From Lachnospiraceae bacterium (GTDB lineage Bacteria; Bacillota; Clostridia; Lachnospirales; Lachnospiraceae), in NCBI GenBank assembly GCA_013316825.1, contig WSLY01000011.1, forward strand, positions 1 to 64,000: a stretch of DNA of 64,000 nt. The letters are read 5' to 3'. Of the stretch, positions 45,191-55,160 are shown in pieces. Under the pieces are notes generated by a model. The model was not told the DNA's origin. It worked only from the letters and a program-made list of their open reading frames with translations, and did not search any database. The translations under genes were made by a program, and so were the position numbers. Positions within the stretch are counted from its first letter, which is position 1. The number at the start of each line of letters is the position of its first letter.

Positions 45191-47232
45191 CTACTCCAGA
45201 ATAAAGCTGTCCACAATTTCTTTCAGACTGCCGGCATTGCTGCGGTTCATCTTCGCCAGCTCTTCTTCATCCGCCATGCGCTGTACAATGTCGGTGGTCT
45301 TCTCCGCAATATGGGAAATCCCTACCGCAGACTCTCCGGTCATACGTCCGATTACACCGCTCGCCTCTCTGATATCCTCAATGGCTTCCTCCAGCGTATG
45401 TACCGCCTGCATAATATCTTTCATACTCTTTTCATAGTTTTCTGCGTCAAAAGCATACTGCTCGCCGACATGCATAAATTCCCCATAATCCTCCAGCACC
45501 GTTTTTTCCAAAAACTCCGTGGAGGAATGCAGACATGCCGACATGCCTTTTACCGCCGCATAGACCTCTTCAATAATCACATTAATATTTTTCACCGTAT
45601 TCTGCGTCTGGCTGGCAAGACTTCCGATTTCCTCCGCCACCACCGCAAATCCGCGCCCTGCGTCACCGGCGCGCGCCGCCTCTATGGAAGCGTTCAGGGC
45701 AAGCAGGTTGGTCTGGGCGGATATCTCCAGAATATTCTGCGTCAGCTCATTGATTTTTTCTACTGCCCTTGATTTTGCAATCGCCCCTTCCGTCTCCTGC
45801 CGCATCTGCTCATACATCGCCTTGGTGCGCTCCGTCGCCTCCCTTGTCGTATGGCTGAGCGCCTGCGCGCGCTCCGATATCCTTCCTGCATCCGCCTCGC
45901 CATTCCGGGAAAGCCTTGCTATCGTGGATGCCTTGTCATCAACCGTCGCCACATCCCTGTTGATAGTCTCTGCCGTTGCTGCCGCTTCCTCCATGGCTGC
46001 CGCAAGCTCCTCGGTGGTAGCAGAATTGTCGCTGCACATTTCGCCTACTCTGCCGGAGCTTTCATTAATCTGCTCCGCACTGGACAGCACCAGCTCGCCG
46101 GTTCCCTCTAAACGCTTTACAATTCCCCGCAGCCGGTCGTTCATCTCCTTGACGGCTCTCGCCATCGCTCCCGTCTCATCCTTCAGCTTTTCCAATTTTT
46201 CCAGTCTGTTATCCGGTTTCAGATTAAGCTGCGCATTCTTTCTTACAATTTCCGTCATCTGCTTTAGCGGTTTTGCAATACCGCTGCTTAAAAAGAACCC
46301 TACAAGCGCGGAAAAGACCACCGCCAGAACGCCGGAAAGCAATATCGTTAAAAGCAGCCTTCCCGACTCTGCCCTGACCTCCGACTTTGGTGCGGTCAGC
46401 ACAAATTTCATACCATTTGCAAGCGACTTATAACAGCCGATTTTCTGTACCCCGTTATAGCTGTAACGAATCTCACTGCCTTCCTTCGAGGCATCCAAAA
46501 GTGCTGCATAAAGCGCTGAAAGACTGCTGCCTTCTATGTCCGCAATGGCGGTGCCAAATGCCACTTCGTCATGGTATACCACCTGATTGCCGGAATTGAC
46601 AAGAAATGCAGAGCCCGTATCATATATTTTTACACTGCCCGTCAAATTCTCTATACTGCCAAAATCAATATCCATGCCCACAATTCCCACAGAAACACCG
46701 TCCACAAAAATGGGAACCACATAAGAAATCATGTAGACGTCAATATTTGCGTTCAGATATGGATCCATCCAAGTGGCGGTTCCGTTCTGCACCGGTATGT
46801 AATACCAGCCTACATGCGCTGTATCACTAGGGTCATACATCGAAAAATCCGTGGGGACAAGCTGCTCAAATTCCTCAGCCGCTGAGCTTCTGCTGGCAAA
46901 AATACCGGAAGTCTATTGTTTGCAAATTCCAGTGCGACAGAGCGCAGGGATTCCGTATACTTTTCCACATAGCGGGAATCTGTTTTAAACTTGTCAATAT
47001 CCGTCAGCGACTGCTCCATAATCCGCGCCAGCGTATCCACGGACTGCTCCACCCGAATCAGCGTCGTATCGATTTCCTGTCCGCTGTTCTCACACTGCAT
47101 TGCCATTTGCTTCGCCATATTCTGATTGGAAACAGACTGCGTCCGCAAAAGACTCAAACCTCCGCAGATACACGTCGAGACGACAGCGCAGATTATCACC
47201 AGCGCCACCACTTTTGCCTTTAATGATTTCAT
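45191..47232 (-). pseudogene. Methyl-accepting chemotaxis protein with Cache domain, broken by a frameshift
   Basis: Two frames make one chemoreceptor. The N-terminal part (start 47232 after GGAGGAAAAT) has the first membrane segment and coiled Cache helix up to LEFANN. The C-terminal part reads TSGIFASRSSAAEEFEQLVP, then DFSMYDPSDTAHVGWYYIP, second membrane segment, HAMP and signalling tip [20 protein letters not shown]. Relatives carry about 15-20 residues (a strand like AxxVYIRFNP) between FANN and TSGIF; these are missing and the frame is shifted. So the lesion is a small deletion. Translation restart at MYDPS would give a receptor lacking a first anchor. Confidence 0.8.
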
Positions 47233-47327
47233 ATTTTCCTCCATTCCCCTTGTTGTATCTTTTTGAGGATTTTTATCCCCCTATATCCATTAAACCACAA
47301 AACCGGCACTTTTCAAGCCTTGCATTT

Positions 47328-48575
47328 TCATAAGTGAAAATAAGCTTTTACAAGCAGGCAGAACATGGAATTTGCCCACGCAAACCAAGGACGTGTATAC
47401 CGCTGCGGTTCATCCGCATCCACACCCTCATGCATATACCCGGTGCCCGCCGTCGTACTCACCAGCATATCGAGCATCTCCTTCTGCTCCTTGCGGCTCT
47501 GCGCCGTCAGCCCTCTTATCGCGACTGCAATATGCCAGACATAGCCCTTAGGCGTGTGGGGACTCCCCACCCCTTCTGCCGCCCTTCCTTTATAATAATA
47601 CGGATTGCTCTCACTCAGCACAAAACGCCTTGTATTCCGGTAAATCCCATCTTCCTTTTCGCAAAAGCCAAACCACGGCGCCGCCAGCAAACTCGGCACA
47701 TTGGCGTCATCCATCAGATTATAATGCCCCATTCCATCCGTCTCATAGGCAAAGATTTCACCATATGCCGGATGCCTGACAATCCCATAACGGTAAATCC
47801 CCTCCGCAATCTCCTCCGCAAGCTTTTCTGCCCTGCATGCAGTCTCCTTCCCCACGGACAGCTTGCACAGCCTTCTTAGGGCGCTAACCGCCAGCATATT
47901 AGCGGGTAATAGATAGTGATACCGGCAGGCGTCATCGCTGGGTCTGAAACCGGACCAAGTCATGCCCGTGTAGGAGACAGGCGTTCCTCTGCCCTGATTC
48001 TGCAGGGTTTCCGTCTCCAATTCGCTGTCACGTTCAAAAGTATAAGAAGAGGATTCATGATGCTGCTCCGTTTCCCAGACCTCCAAAATTCTTTTCAGCG
48101 CAGCAAGCACACGCTCCGTAAAAATGTCCTGTCTGCCCGTCGCCGCAATATATTCTGCCAGCAGTAAAATCGGAAAAGCCAGCGAGTCCACCTCATATTT
48201 TCTCTCCCAGATAAAGGCGCCCATCTTTGTTTTATCGCGGCTGTAGCAGCTAAAATCCCCCTTCTTGTTAAATGCGTTGGCATAGGCATCCGTCAGAATC
48301 AGCTCCGCCTGCTTTCGGATAAGCCCTCTAAGCGCCCGCTCCACCGTCTCATCCGAAACCGCCCTGAAATAAGGCAGCACCTGCATGGAGCTGTCCCGAA
48401 GCCACATCGCCCCAATATCTCCGGTAATCACAAAGGTACTGCCGTCCTCCTCCATGGAAAGCGTCGTCTCCCAAGTGCTCCGAAAGCATTTTTGGTAAAC
48501 CTGGCAAATCTTTTCGTCCCCTATTTTTTCACAGTCTGCACGCAGCAGCTCCTGTAGTCCCTCTGTCAATTCCAT
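47328..48575 (-). CDS. Glycoside hydrolase family 125 exo-alpha-1,6-mannosidase
   Basis: 415 residues, no signal peptide, so cytoplasmic. The family block FVITGDIGAMWLRDSSMQVLP and NKKGDFSCYSRDKTKMGAFIWERKYEVDSLAFP are clear, with the C-terminal MHEGVDADEPQRYTRPWFAWAN. GH125 enzymes are metal-independent inverting mannosidases trimming alpha-1,6-mannose from N-glycan or yeast-mannan fragments. Suggests use of host or dietary glycoproteins. Confidence 0.92.
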   Translation of the reverse strand: MELTEGLQELLRADCEKIGDEKICQVYQKCFRSTWETTLSMEEDGSTFVITGDIGAMWLRDSSMQVLPYFRAVSDETVERALRGLIRKQAELILTDAYANAFNKKGDFSCYSRDKTKMGAFIWERKYEVDSLAFPILLLAEYIAATGRQDIFTERVLAALKRILEVWETEQHHESSSYTFERDSELETETLQNQGRGTPVSYTGMTWSGFRPSDDACRYHYLLPANMLAVSALRRLCKLSVGKETACRAEKLAEEIAEGIYRYGIVRHPAYGEIFAYETDGMGHYNLMDDANVPSLLAAPWFGFCEKEDGIYRNTRRFVLSESNPYYYKGRAAEGVGSPHTPKGYVWHIAVAIRGLTAQSRKEQKEMLDMLVSTTAGTGYMHEGVDADEPQRYTRPWFAWANSMFCLLVKAYFHL

Positions 48576-48597
48576 AATTCCCGTCCTCTCCCATTCG

Positions 48598-49656
48598 TCA
48601 GTCAGAACGCCTATAAAAATCTTCCATCATTCGAAACTCCTCAAAGGGAATGACAATATCCGTCGCCCCCTCTGCATAGGAAGCAAGCTCATAAACATCA
48701 TAGCTTAAGCCAATCCCGTCCCCCGTCAAACACATAACAGTTGCTCTCGTACATGCCATGAGCGCCCGGAAACCAGTAAGCTTCATGCGTCAGGTATAAC
48801 GAATTTACCCCCGCCGTGAACCCCTCGGGCAGCGTAATTTCTTCCCATTCCTCACTGTCCGCCGCAACCCGTCCCAGCCCGCCTTCCTCATTGTATACAA
48901 GAAAGAAACCAAAGTTTCTTGCACAGTAAGGAAACGTATAGCAGTCCGGATAATATTTCGACCGTGATACAGAATAGCCGTAGGGCATTGATGGTGGTAT
49001 CCTATAGGGCAGATCGGTGGTAATGTCAGCCGGTTCCACTTCTCCTGCCCCATTCAACCGATGACAAGTTATCTTATCTCCTCTCACCAAATATAAAACA
49101 TTCTCGCAAATATCCATCGTTAGATAGCTTTGATATTCGTATCCGTCGTAAAGCTGTCCGGCATCAGGCACATTCTCATCCAGCAAGGTAAGCTCCGTTC
49201 CATCCTTCCTTACCCTGTACAGCAGTATCTTTTTTCCGTAGGGGCTGATGTCCGGCACCTCCAAAAAATAAACCCAGTCGCCGTAAAGACAAAACCATTC
49301 GCCCCGCTGCTCGGAAGCCGCCTCATACAGTACGGTCCTTTCCAGCGTGTCCGCATCATACCGCCCCAGTATCCGTAAAAGTATCCGTCCTCCGTCTGCA
49401 CAAGCCTTCCCGTATTATCCTGAAAGTACGGCACGCTGCCAAAGACCGGCTCATTTTCCGCCCCGCCCGTTTCCTGCACAGCATTCTCTTTTCCGTCCGG
49501 CAGCCCTGCCATACAGCCATTTTCCCCGTCCGGCAGCCCTTCCACACCGCTGTCGAAGATGGAAGTCTCTTCCTTGTTTTCTTTGAAAGGCATCACACAT
49601 GCGGCAACTGCTGCCGTCATCAAGCAGGCTGATATAAAAAACACTGCTTTTTTCAT
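48598..49656 (-). pseudogene. Decayed lipoprotein paralog of the propeller/RsiV-like protein
   Basis: Paralog of the intact gene just upstream (49764-51668). The N-terminus (ATG 49656 after AAAGGAGAATACAG) has a lipobox AVAAC and VPYFQDNTGRLVQTEDGYFY. After GYWGG the frame is lost by a 13-bp deletion; it resumes as YDADTLERTVLYEAASEQ and PDISPYGKKILLYRV (ORF 48698-49264). A second, larger deletion joins LYLTHE to YWFPGAHGMY, dropping about 250 residues. A third joins YVF to LTGDGIGLSYDVYELASYAE out of frame. Three lesions make it non-functional. Confidence 0.88.
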
Positions 49657-49763
49657 CTGTATTCTCCTTTTCTTTTTAATCACTTTTTAGGCGTTTGCAA
49701 AACTCAGTAATTATTCTGTTGTCATTGTGCGCCTTGTATATTCTAACGCAGACGCGCTTCCGT

Positions 49764-51668
49764 CTATGGCATCATGCCCTCTTTTATCCGAAACGCCTCA
49801 TAGGGGATAATGATATCCTGCGCGCCGTCCGCATAACTGGAAAGCTCATAAACGTCAAAATGTATGCCGATGCCCTCCTCCGTTAGGAAAAAACGCTCCG
49901 GCTCCTGTGCAATTCCCTTTGCCTCCGACGGCAGTCCGCACAATTCCAGATATGTCGAAACAAGCGCCTCGACTTCTTCCTCTGTATTATCGACAAAGTC
50001 CAGAAGAGCAAGACGATCCCCCGTTCTTCTGTCAAACACGTAATAGTCATCCCAATACATGCCGTGCGCCCCCGGAGACCAGTAAGAATATTGCGATATA
50101 TCCACCACAAGGTACCTTTCACTTACATAGGATACAGACGCGCATATGGTGACAGTGCTTTCTTCTGCAACTGCCCTCTTCTCCTCTTCTTCTATATCCG
50201 GATTTTCTTCCAAAACCTTACAAAATACCTCATTTGCTTCTGCAAGAACCGCTTCATGCTCCCGATACAGTTTCTTTAAAAAAGCATTGATTTTTCTGTC
50301 TGCCTCCCCCTGTTCATACAAATACAGCTTGTCAAGCTGTGTGGGCAGGGCTATCACATCGCCCTTCGGCCCTGTCTTTACACTCTCTGTATAGCCAAGT
50401 TCATTCGTTTTATCCTCATCATAAATACATACAAGCTGCGGCCAAACATCCGCTCCTCGTTCCGCCTCTGCAAGCGGCAGCCGATAAATACTCCCGCCTT
50501 GCTCCGTCACAGCAAAATAGTACAAGTAATCTCCCAGCACAAAAAAACGCTTCATCGGAAATCCCATTGGGTATTCCGAGAAATAGTGTTCGCCCTCCAT
50601 GGAAAACAGGCAGGTACGCTCCCCCTCCCAGTTTATCCGGTAAAGCAGCCACACGCCCTGCTGCTCTTCTTCTCCTTCCATCCATGCCTCAAAGTACATG
50701 CCGCTTTCGTCATAACTGCAAAAGCGAAGCTCCTGCTCAGATTCATACCACACTTCCCACTCACTTTCGCTTTCCTGCCCGCGCCGCATCCAAATCTTTT
50801 GGTCCACACTGTAAAATAAAGAATTATGGGTAAACAGCAGATGGTCGGAATAACGCAGGCTTTCCGGCAGACCCGCCGTTATATTTTCCACGATTCCGCT
50901 TTCCGCATTCACGCGGATTAACCACCCATATTCCTCGCTGCAGGCAAAGAAATAGCCCAAGTTTCTCACACAGTAAGGAACCGACGGCATGTTCCAGTAA
51001 GAAAGGTAGGTGTCGCTTGTATGAGGCGCACGAAATCCTTCCGGCACCATGCCATACAGGGTATCCGCCATATCTATCCGCTCCACGCCGCCGTCCGGTT
51101 TTATCCGGTAGCAGACTACCGCTTCGTCATGCATCAGGTACAGAATATCTTTCTCTATGTCCATCGCCGTATACTGCCGATAGCTTGACCCGCCGGCATA
51201 CATACCCGTATCCGGCACATTTTCATCCAGCGCCGTAAGCCCTGTCCCGTCCTTTTTTACACGGTACAGGATACTCTTTTTCCCATAGGGACTGATATCC
51301 GGTATTTCCAGAAAATAAATATACGACTCGTCCATGCAGAACAGCCTGCCATTCTGCTCGGAAGCCGCCTCAAACAGCACTTCCCGTTCCAGTGTATCCG
51401 CATCATACCGCGCCAGCACACCGCCCCAATAACCGTAAAGATATCCGTCCTCCTCCTGTAAAAGCCCTCCCGTATCATCTCGAAAATACGGCACATCGGA
51501 AAAAGAGCTGCGCACTAAATAAGTGCGGCAGCTCTCAGACAAACCCTTTTTCTGCATATCCCATGCTGCCCGCAGGGATTCTCCCTGTCCGGTGACAGAA
51601 TCCCAATTTGCCACAGCAGCTCCCATCAAAAATACTGTTGCCCACAGCGCCGTTTTTTGCCACATCAT
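49764..51668 (-). CDS. Membrane-anchored propeller-like protein with RsiV-like C-terminal domain
   Basis: 634 residues from the tandem ATG at 51668 (behind AAGGGTAAGGCAATAT); the track start at 51725 is TTG. A short cytoplasmic end and one membrane segment (MWQKTALWATVFLMGAAVAN) precede a long outside region with repeated YRVKKDGTGL / DGYLYGYWGG blades, like DUF5050-type propellers. The last 110 residues (YSYWSPGAHGMYWDDYYVFD, LTEEGIGIHFDVYELSSYA, IIIPYEAF) resemble the DUF3298 domain of RsiV, which binds lysozyme in Bacillus. Likely a surface sensor or binding protein. Ligand unknown. Confidence 0.7.
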   Translation of the reverse strand: MMWQKTALWATVFLMGAAVANWDSVTGQGESLRAAWDMQKKGLSESCRTYLVRSSFSDVPYFRDDTGGLLQEEDGYLYGYWGGVLARYDADTLEREVLFEAASEQNGRLFCMDESYIYFLEIPDISPYGKKSILYRVKKDGTGLTALDENVPDTGMYAGGSSYRQYTAMDIEKDILYLMHDEAVVCYRIKPDGGVERIDMADTLYGMVPEGFRAPHTSDTYLSYWNMPSVPYCVRNLGYFFACSEEYGWLIRVNAESGIVENITAGLPESLRYSDHLLFTHNSLFYSVDQKIWMRRGQESESEWEVWYESEQELRFCSYDESGMYFEAWMEGEEEQQGVWLLYRINWEGERTCLFSMEGEHYFSEYPMGFPMKRFFVLGDYLYYFAVTEQGGSIYRLPLAEAERGADVWPQLVCIYDEDKTNELGYTESVKTGPKGDVIALPTQLDKLYLYEQGEADRKINAFLKKLYREHEAVLAEANEVFCKVLEENPDIEEEEKRAVAEESTVTICASVSYVSERYLVVDISQYSYWSPGAHGMYWDDYYVFDRRTGDRLALLDFVDNTEEEVEALVSTYLELCGLPSEAKGIAQEPERFFLTEEGIGIHFDVYELSSYADGAQDIIIPYEAFRIKEGMMP

Positions 51669-51756
51669 ATATTGCCTTACCCTTCTCTTTTGTCGCCTGA
51701 TTTTATCATACCTGATTTTTTCCAAAACCGCAACAAAGAACGTTATTTGCCGGCGC

Positions 51757-54123
51757 TTAATCTTCCGAAAGCATCTTTACCGGTTCTATCCGGCGTATTC
51801 TTGCCGCACTGATAAAGCAAGAGGCAACTGCAATCACTAAAATTCCTAAAACCGTGACCCAAAGCCATACAGACGCAATCTGTATCTCGCATTTTTGAAT
51901 ACCAAAACCGGAGAGAAATACCGTGACAAGCCTGCTGATGCACACGCTCCCTATTGCAGCTCCCAAAATGGCTCCTGCCAGTATCACCGGTATATTGACA
52001 AGCAGCGTCTGCATAATAAGCTGCCCCGTCGTAAATCCAAGCGCCTTGTCGATGCCGTAATTCTTCCTTTCTTTTGTAATTTTCGCTTTTACCAAAAGCA
52101 GCTCCACCATAACCACTACTACAATCGTAATACTCACAAAAATAAGGCAAATCAGCTTCATTGCAAAACAAATCGTGAACATAGAATCCTCTGTCAGCTT
52201 TTCCGATTCAGAAATATTCAAATCCGGAAATGCCTCCGTCAGTTTTTGCTGCACATCCGCAAAAGAAATCCCCTCCTTCAGATACACGTAAAGCGTCACG
52301 GACGGCATTTCCCCATTCAGGCGCCGCGCACCCTCGCTGTTCATCATCGCCTTGATTCCGGCATTGTTAAATTTCTGGTCCACACCCGAAACCATATAGT
52401 CTTTACGTTCGCCGATACCCTCCGCGTAAATCATATCGCCTACCCCGACGGAAAGCCTTTCTGCCACTATCGTCGTTACCACAATCTCATTGTCATACAG
52501 TGGAAGCCGTCCCTCCAGCAGCATTTCATTTTTGATATCCTGCGGTGCATTGTATACGTCGCAGGTCAGGCTGATCTGCTCTTCTCTTTCATTATAAAGC
52601 CGAACAGAACAGTTATTGTAATAAAGCACCTTTTCTACCTCCTGCCAGTCCTCTAACAGCCTGCCCACGTCATCAAGATTTTCCCCCGTCACAAAAACAT
52701 CCCCTACTTCAAGACCGCTCATCTGCATGAGTTTATCCTGATTTGCCGCAAAATTCTGATACATGCCAAATCCGATTACCGTCACAAACGCCTGCAATGC
52801 AATAATACAAAATACTGACAGATTTTTTCGTTTCTCTCCCAATATGCTTTTTCCTGCAATGGCAAGGTTTTTCGGCAGCCTGCAGGTATGAAGCGGAAAA
52901 TGGTTTTTCTTAAAATTATGCGTGTGAACGCCGCCCCGCAGCGCGTCAAGCACCGTAACCCGGCCGTATACCCGCCCCGCCCAAAACGTTGTCAGGAAAA
53001 CTACGCCCAAAAGCATAAAAAGAGAAGTACCCGCTGCCGGCAGCGAAATCCCCATTTCCCAGCTAAGCCCCAACAGCATACCTTCCAGACTGCCAACCAG
53101 ACGGCTTCCCAGAACTCCGGCCAAAAGTCCAAGCACGCCGCCCAAAACGGCAATCCCCATCATTTCCAAAAGCAGCGCCGCCCGAAGCTGCACCGATGTA
53201 TATCCTGACGCTTTTAGAATGCCAATATTTTTCAAATTCAACTCCACAAAATCCCGTACGGAAAACCGGATGATAATAACCGCTACCGCCAGAATCAGAA
53301 CAGAAAACAAAAAAATAATACCCATCCCGATATCGGACATAATGGAAACACCATGGCTCATGGCTGTCCAGTTTAATCCCAAATTCATGCCATTTGCCAG
53401 CTCCGGAATTTCCTTCGTCAACAATAACGACACCTCTTCATCAAATCTCCACGCGCTTTCTCCTTTCTTCAAACGCGCCTTGTACTGACGGTAACAATAT
53501 TCTGCAATTGCCGGTTCCTCTTTCAGCATATCCCCCATACATGCATCCGTAATATAACAGCTGTAAATATTAATATTCAGAGGATTGGCAAAAAGCGGAT
53601 CGTCCACAAAGCCTGCCACCGTAAACCGGTACTCCTTCTCGTAGAGCGTCAGATAAATGGCATCACCGATTTCATATCTTCCCCCATATTTTAAATAGCT
53701 TGGCAGCAAAATCGCATCATAAGCGGGATTCTCCACCGCAGGTATCTGTCCAAGACGCCGTGTCTCTTCCATGGGCGCAAACAGAAAACCGTATTCCGCC
53801 GCTTCCATCTCCAAATCTTTCCGATACTTTGCGCCAATCACGTAGAGACAGCCGCCTGCTTCAAATTCCTCCACCTCTTCCAAATCCGTAAGCAGCGTTG
53901 TCAAGCGCTCTTCGCAGTCAATATTTGTCATATAAAACCAGTCCGGCGTATGCATCGCCTCGTATGCTTCCTCAATTACCCTTTCCGTTCCTGTCAGCAC
54001 CGATATGCTGACATACAAAAGCAATGCTGCAAGCGCCGTTAAAAACAGCAGGACAACCGTATCGCCTTTTTTCTTTTTGATATTGTTTTTGGCAATAAAC
54101 CACAGAGAACCCATCACTACCAC
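51757..54123 (-). CDS. FtsX-family ABC transporter permease (two FtsX domains)
   Basis: 788 residues. Start GTG at 54123, placed seven bases after GGAGG; the ATG four codons on is possible. N-terminal membrane segment, outside domain of about 220 residues, first FtsX domain (about 265-390), second outside domain with TLYVYLKEGISFADVQQ, and a second FtsX domain (about 660-775). Such permeases export peptides or lipoproteins or act as peptide-sensing resistance pumps. Overlaps the ATPase gene by seven bases. Confidence 0.92.
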   Translation of the reverse strand: MVVMGSLWFIAKNNIKKKKGDTVVLLFLTALAALLLYVSISVLTGTERVIEEAYEAMHTPDWFYMTNIDCEERLTTLLTDLEEVEEFEAGGCLYVIGAKYRKDLEMEAAEYGFLFAPMEETRRLGQIPAVENPAYDAILLPSYLKYGGRYEIGDAIYLTLYEKEYRFTVAGFVDDPLFANPLNINIYSCYITDACMGDMLKEEPAIAEYCYRQYKARLKKGESAWRFDEEVSLLLTKEIPELANGMNLGLNWTAMSHGVSIMSDIGMGIIFLFSVLILAVAVIIIRFSVRDFVELNLKNIGILKASGYTSVQLRAALLLEMMGIAVLGGVLGLLAGVLGSRLVGSLEGMLLGLSWEMGISLPAAGTSLFMLLGVVFLTTFWAGRVYGRVTVLDALRGGVHTHNFKKNHFPLHTCRLPKNLAIAGKSILGEKRKNLSVFCIIALQAFVTVIGFGMYQNFAANQDKLMQMSGLEVGDVFVTGENLDDVGRLLEDWQEVEKVLYYNNCSVRLYNEREEQISLTCDVYNAPQDIKNEMLLEGRLPLYDNEIVVTTIVAERLSVGVGDMIYAEGIGERKDYMVSGVDQKFNNAGIKAMMNSEGARRLNGEMPSVTLYVYLKEGISFADVQQKLTEAFPDLNISESEKLTEDSMFTICFAMKLICLIFVSITIVVVVMVELLLVKAKITKERKNYGIDKALGFTTGQLIMQTLLVNIPVILAGAILGAAIGSVCISRLVTVFLSGFGIQKCEIQIASVWLWVTVLGILVIAVASCFISAARIRRIEPVKMLSED

Positions 54124-54872
54124 CCCATTTCCTCCAAAAACTTTTTCAACCTTTCATGCCTTTCCCCATCGCCGCTCTGATATGCGCCAAGCTGTAATTC
54201 TCCCGTAATTACGCCATCCTTTAAATACAGCACTCTGCTCCCGCGCCGCGCCGCCTTCATATCGTGCGTCACCATCACAATTGTCTGCCCGTTTTCATGA
54301 ATCTTCGTCAAAATATCCAGAAGCCGCCTCGTGTTCTCAGAATTTAGGGCGCCGGTCGGCTCGTCTGCAAAAAGTATCTCCGGTGCATTGATAATACCCC
54401 GCACCATCGCCGCGCGCTGCTGCTCACCGCCGGAAAGCTGCGTCGGAAATTTGTAAAAAGCATTTTCCGAAAGCCCGACTGCAAGAAGCAGCTTCTTCGC
54501 TTCCTCTGCAAGCTCCTTCCTGCCCCGTCCCGACAAAAAACCGCTTACCATAACATTGTCCAGAACACTCATGGTATCGTTTAAATAATTTTGCTGAAAC
54601 ACAAAACCACAGTGCTTTCTCCTGAAAACCGCAAGCTTATCATTTGTATATTTCGATATTTCTTCTCCCCTGTAGGAGATGCTTCCCAGCGTCGGTCTGT
54701 CCATACCCGACAGCGCATACAACAGCGTGCTCTTTCCGGAGCCGGAGTTTCCCATAATAACGGCAAACTCTCCCCTCTCCACCGTCAGATTCAGATTTTT
54801 TAACACATGCTGCTGCACGCTTTCATTTGAAAATGTCTTGCACAAATCCTTAGCCGTAAGTATTGCTTCCAT
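54117..54872 (-). CDS. ABC transporter ATPase (LolD/MacB/BceA type)
   Basis: 251 residues from the ATG at 54872 (MEAILTAKDLCKTFSNES), chosen for GGGAGCGGAT. Walker A GNSGSGKST, signature LSGGEQQRAAMVRGI, Walker B ILFADEPTGALN all intact. Partner of the FtsX permease. The kinase/regulator pair further upstream and the repeated boxes in its promoter suggest a BceRS-BceAB-like logic, now separated by the inserted element. Confidence 0.93.
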   Translation of the reverse strand: MEAILTAKDLCKTFSNESVQQHVLKNLNLTVERGEFAVIMGNSGSGKSTLLYALSGMDRPTLGSISYRGEEISKYTNDKLAVFRRKHCGFVFQQNYLNDTMSVLDNVMVSGFLSGRGRKELAEEAKKLLLAVGLSENAFYKFPTQLSGGEQQRAAMVRGIINAPEILFADEPTGALNSENTRRLLDILTKIHENGQTIVMVTHDMKAARRGSRVLYLKDGVITGELQLGAYQSGDGERHERLKKFLEEMGW

Positions 54873-54920
54873 ATCCGCTCCCATCTGCGCTGCTTTTATC
54901 CTGCCAGCCGTAAGGCTTAC

Positions 54921-54985
54921 GGATTTGCGCCTCCCGTATACGGGGCTGCAGCGCACAGGCGCAAATCCTATGGGGAATTCTCCCC
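54921..54985 (-). promoter_or_regulatory. Nested inverted repeats in the leader of the ABC transporter operon
   Basis: A perfect 12-bp stem GGATTTGCGCCT / AGGCGCAAATCC (54921-54932 with 54957-54968) encloses a perfect palindrome CCCGTATACGGG. A separate hairpin GGGGA-ATTC-TCCCC lies just upstream (54972-54985). All are downstream of the mapped promoter, so they would be transcribed. Role unknown: attenuator-like RNA or protein site. Confidence 0.65.
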
Positions 54986-54995
54986 AGGCATCTCC

Positions 54996-55060
54996 ATTAT
55001 AAAATGCAGCATTTAAAAAATCTTAAGCCGATTCCTGTTTATTTCTTAACTGATTCTTAA
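54996..55060 (-). promoter_or_regulatory. Promoter and response-regulator boxes of the ABC transporter operon
   Basis: Minus-strand TATAAT at 54996-55001 has no consensus -35 (AAGATT). Instead TTAAGAA-type boxes lie at 55054-55060 and 55043-55049, exactly 11 bases apart, and TTAAGAT at 55020-55026 covers the -35. This spacing is typical of OmpR/PhoB-family regulators binding as direct-repeat dimers. The nearby response regulator (62536-63291) is the obvious candidate. Confidence 0.65.
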
Positions 55061-55160
55061 ATAAGGCGGTTTTTTGAGATTTTTCATTCTCCGGCGTATC
55101 TAAAGAAACCCTTTATTTATGGGCTTTTTCCCACATTTTCATTTTTTCTTTCATGCCGCT

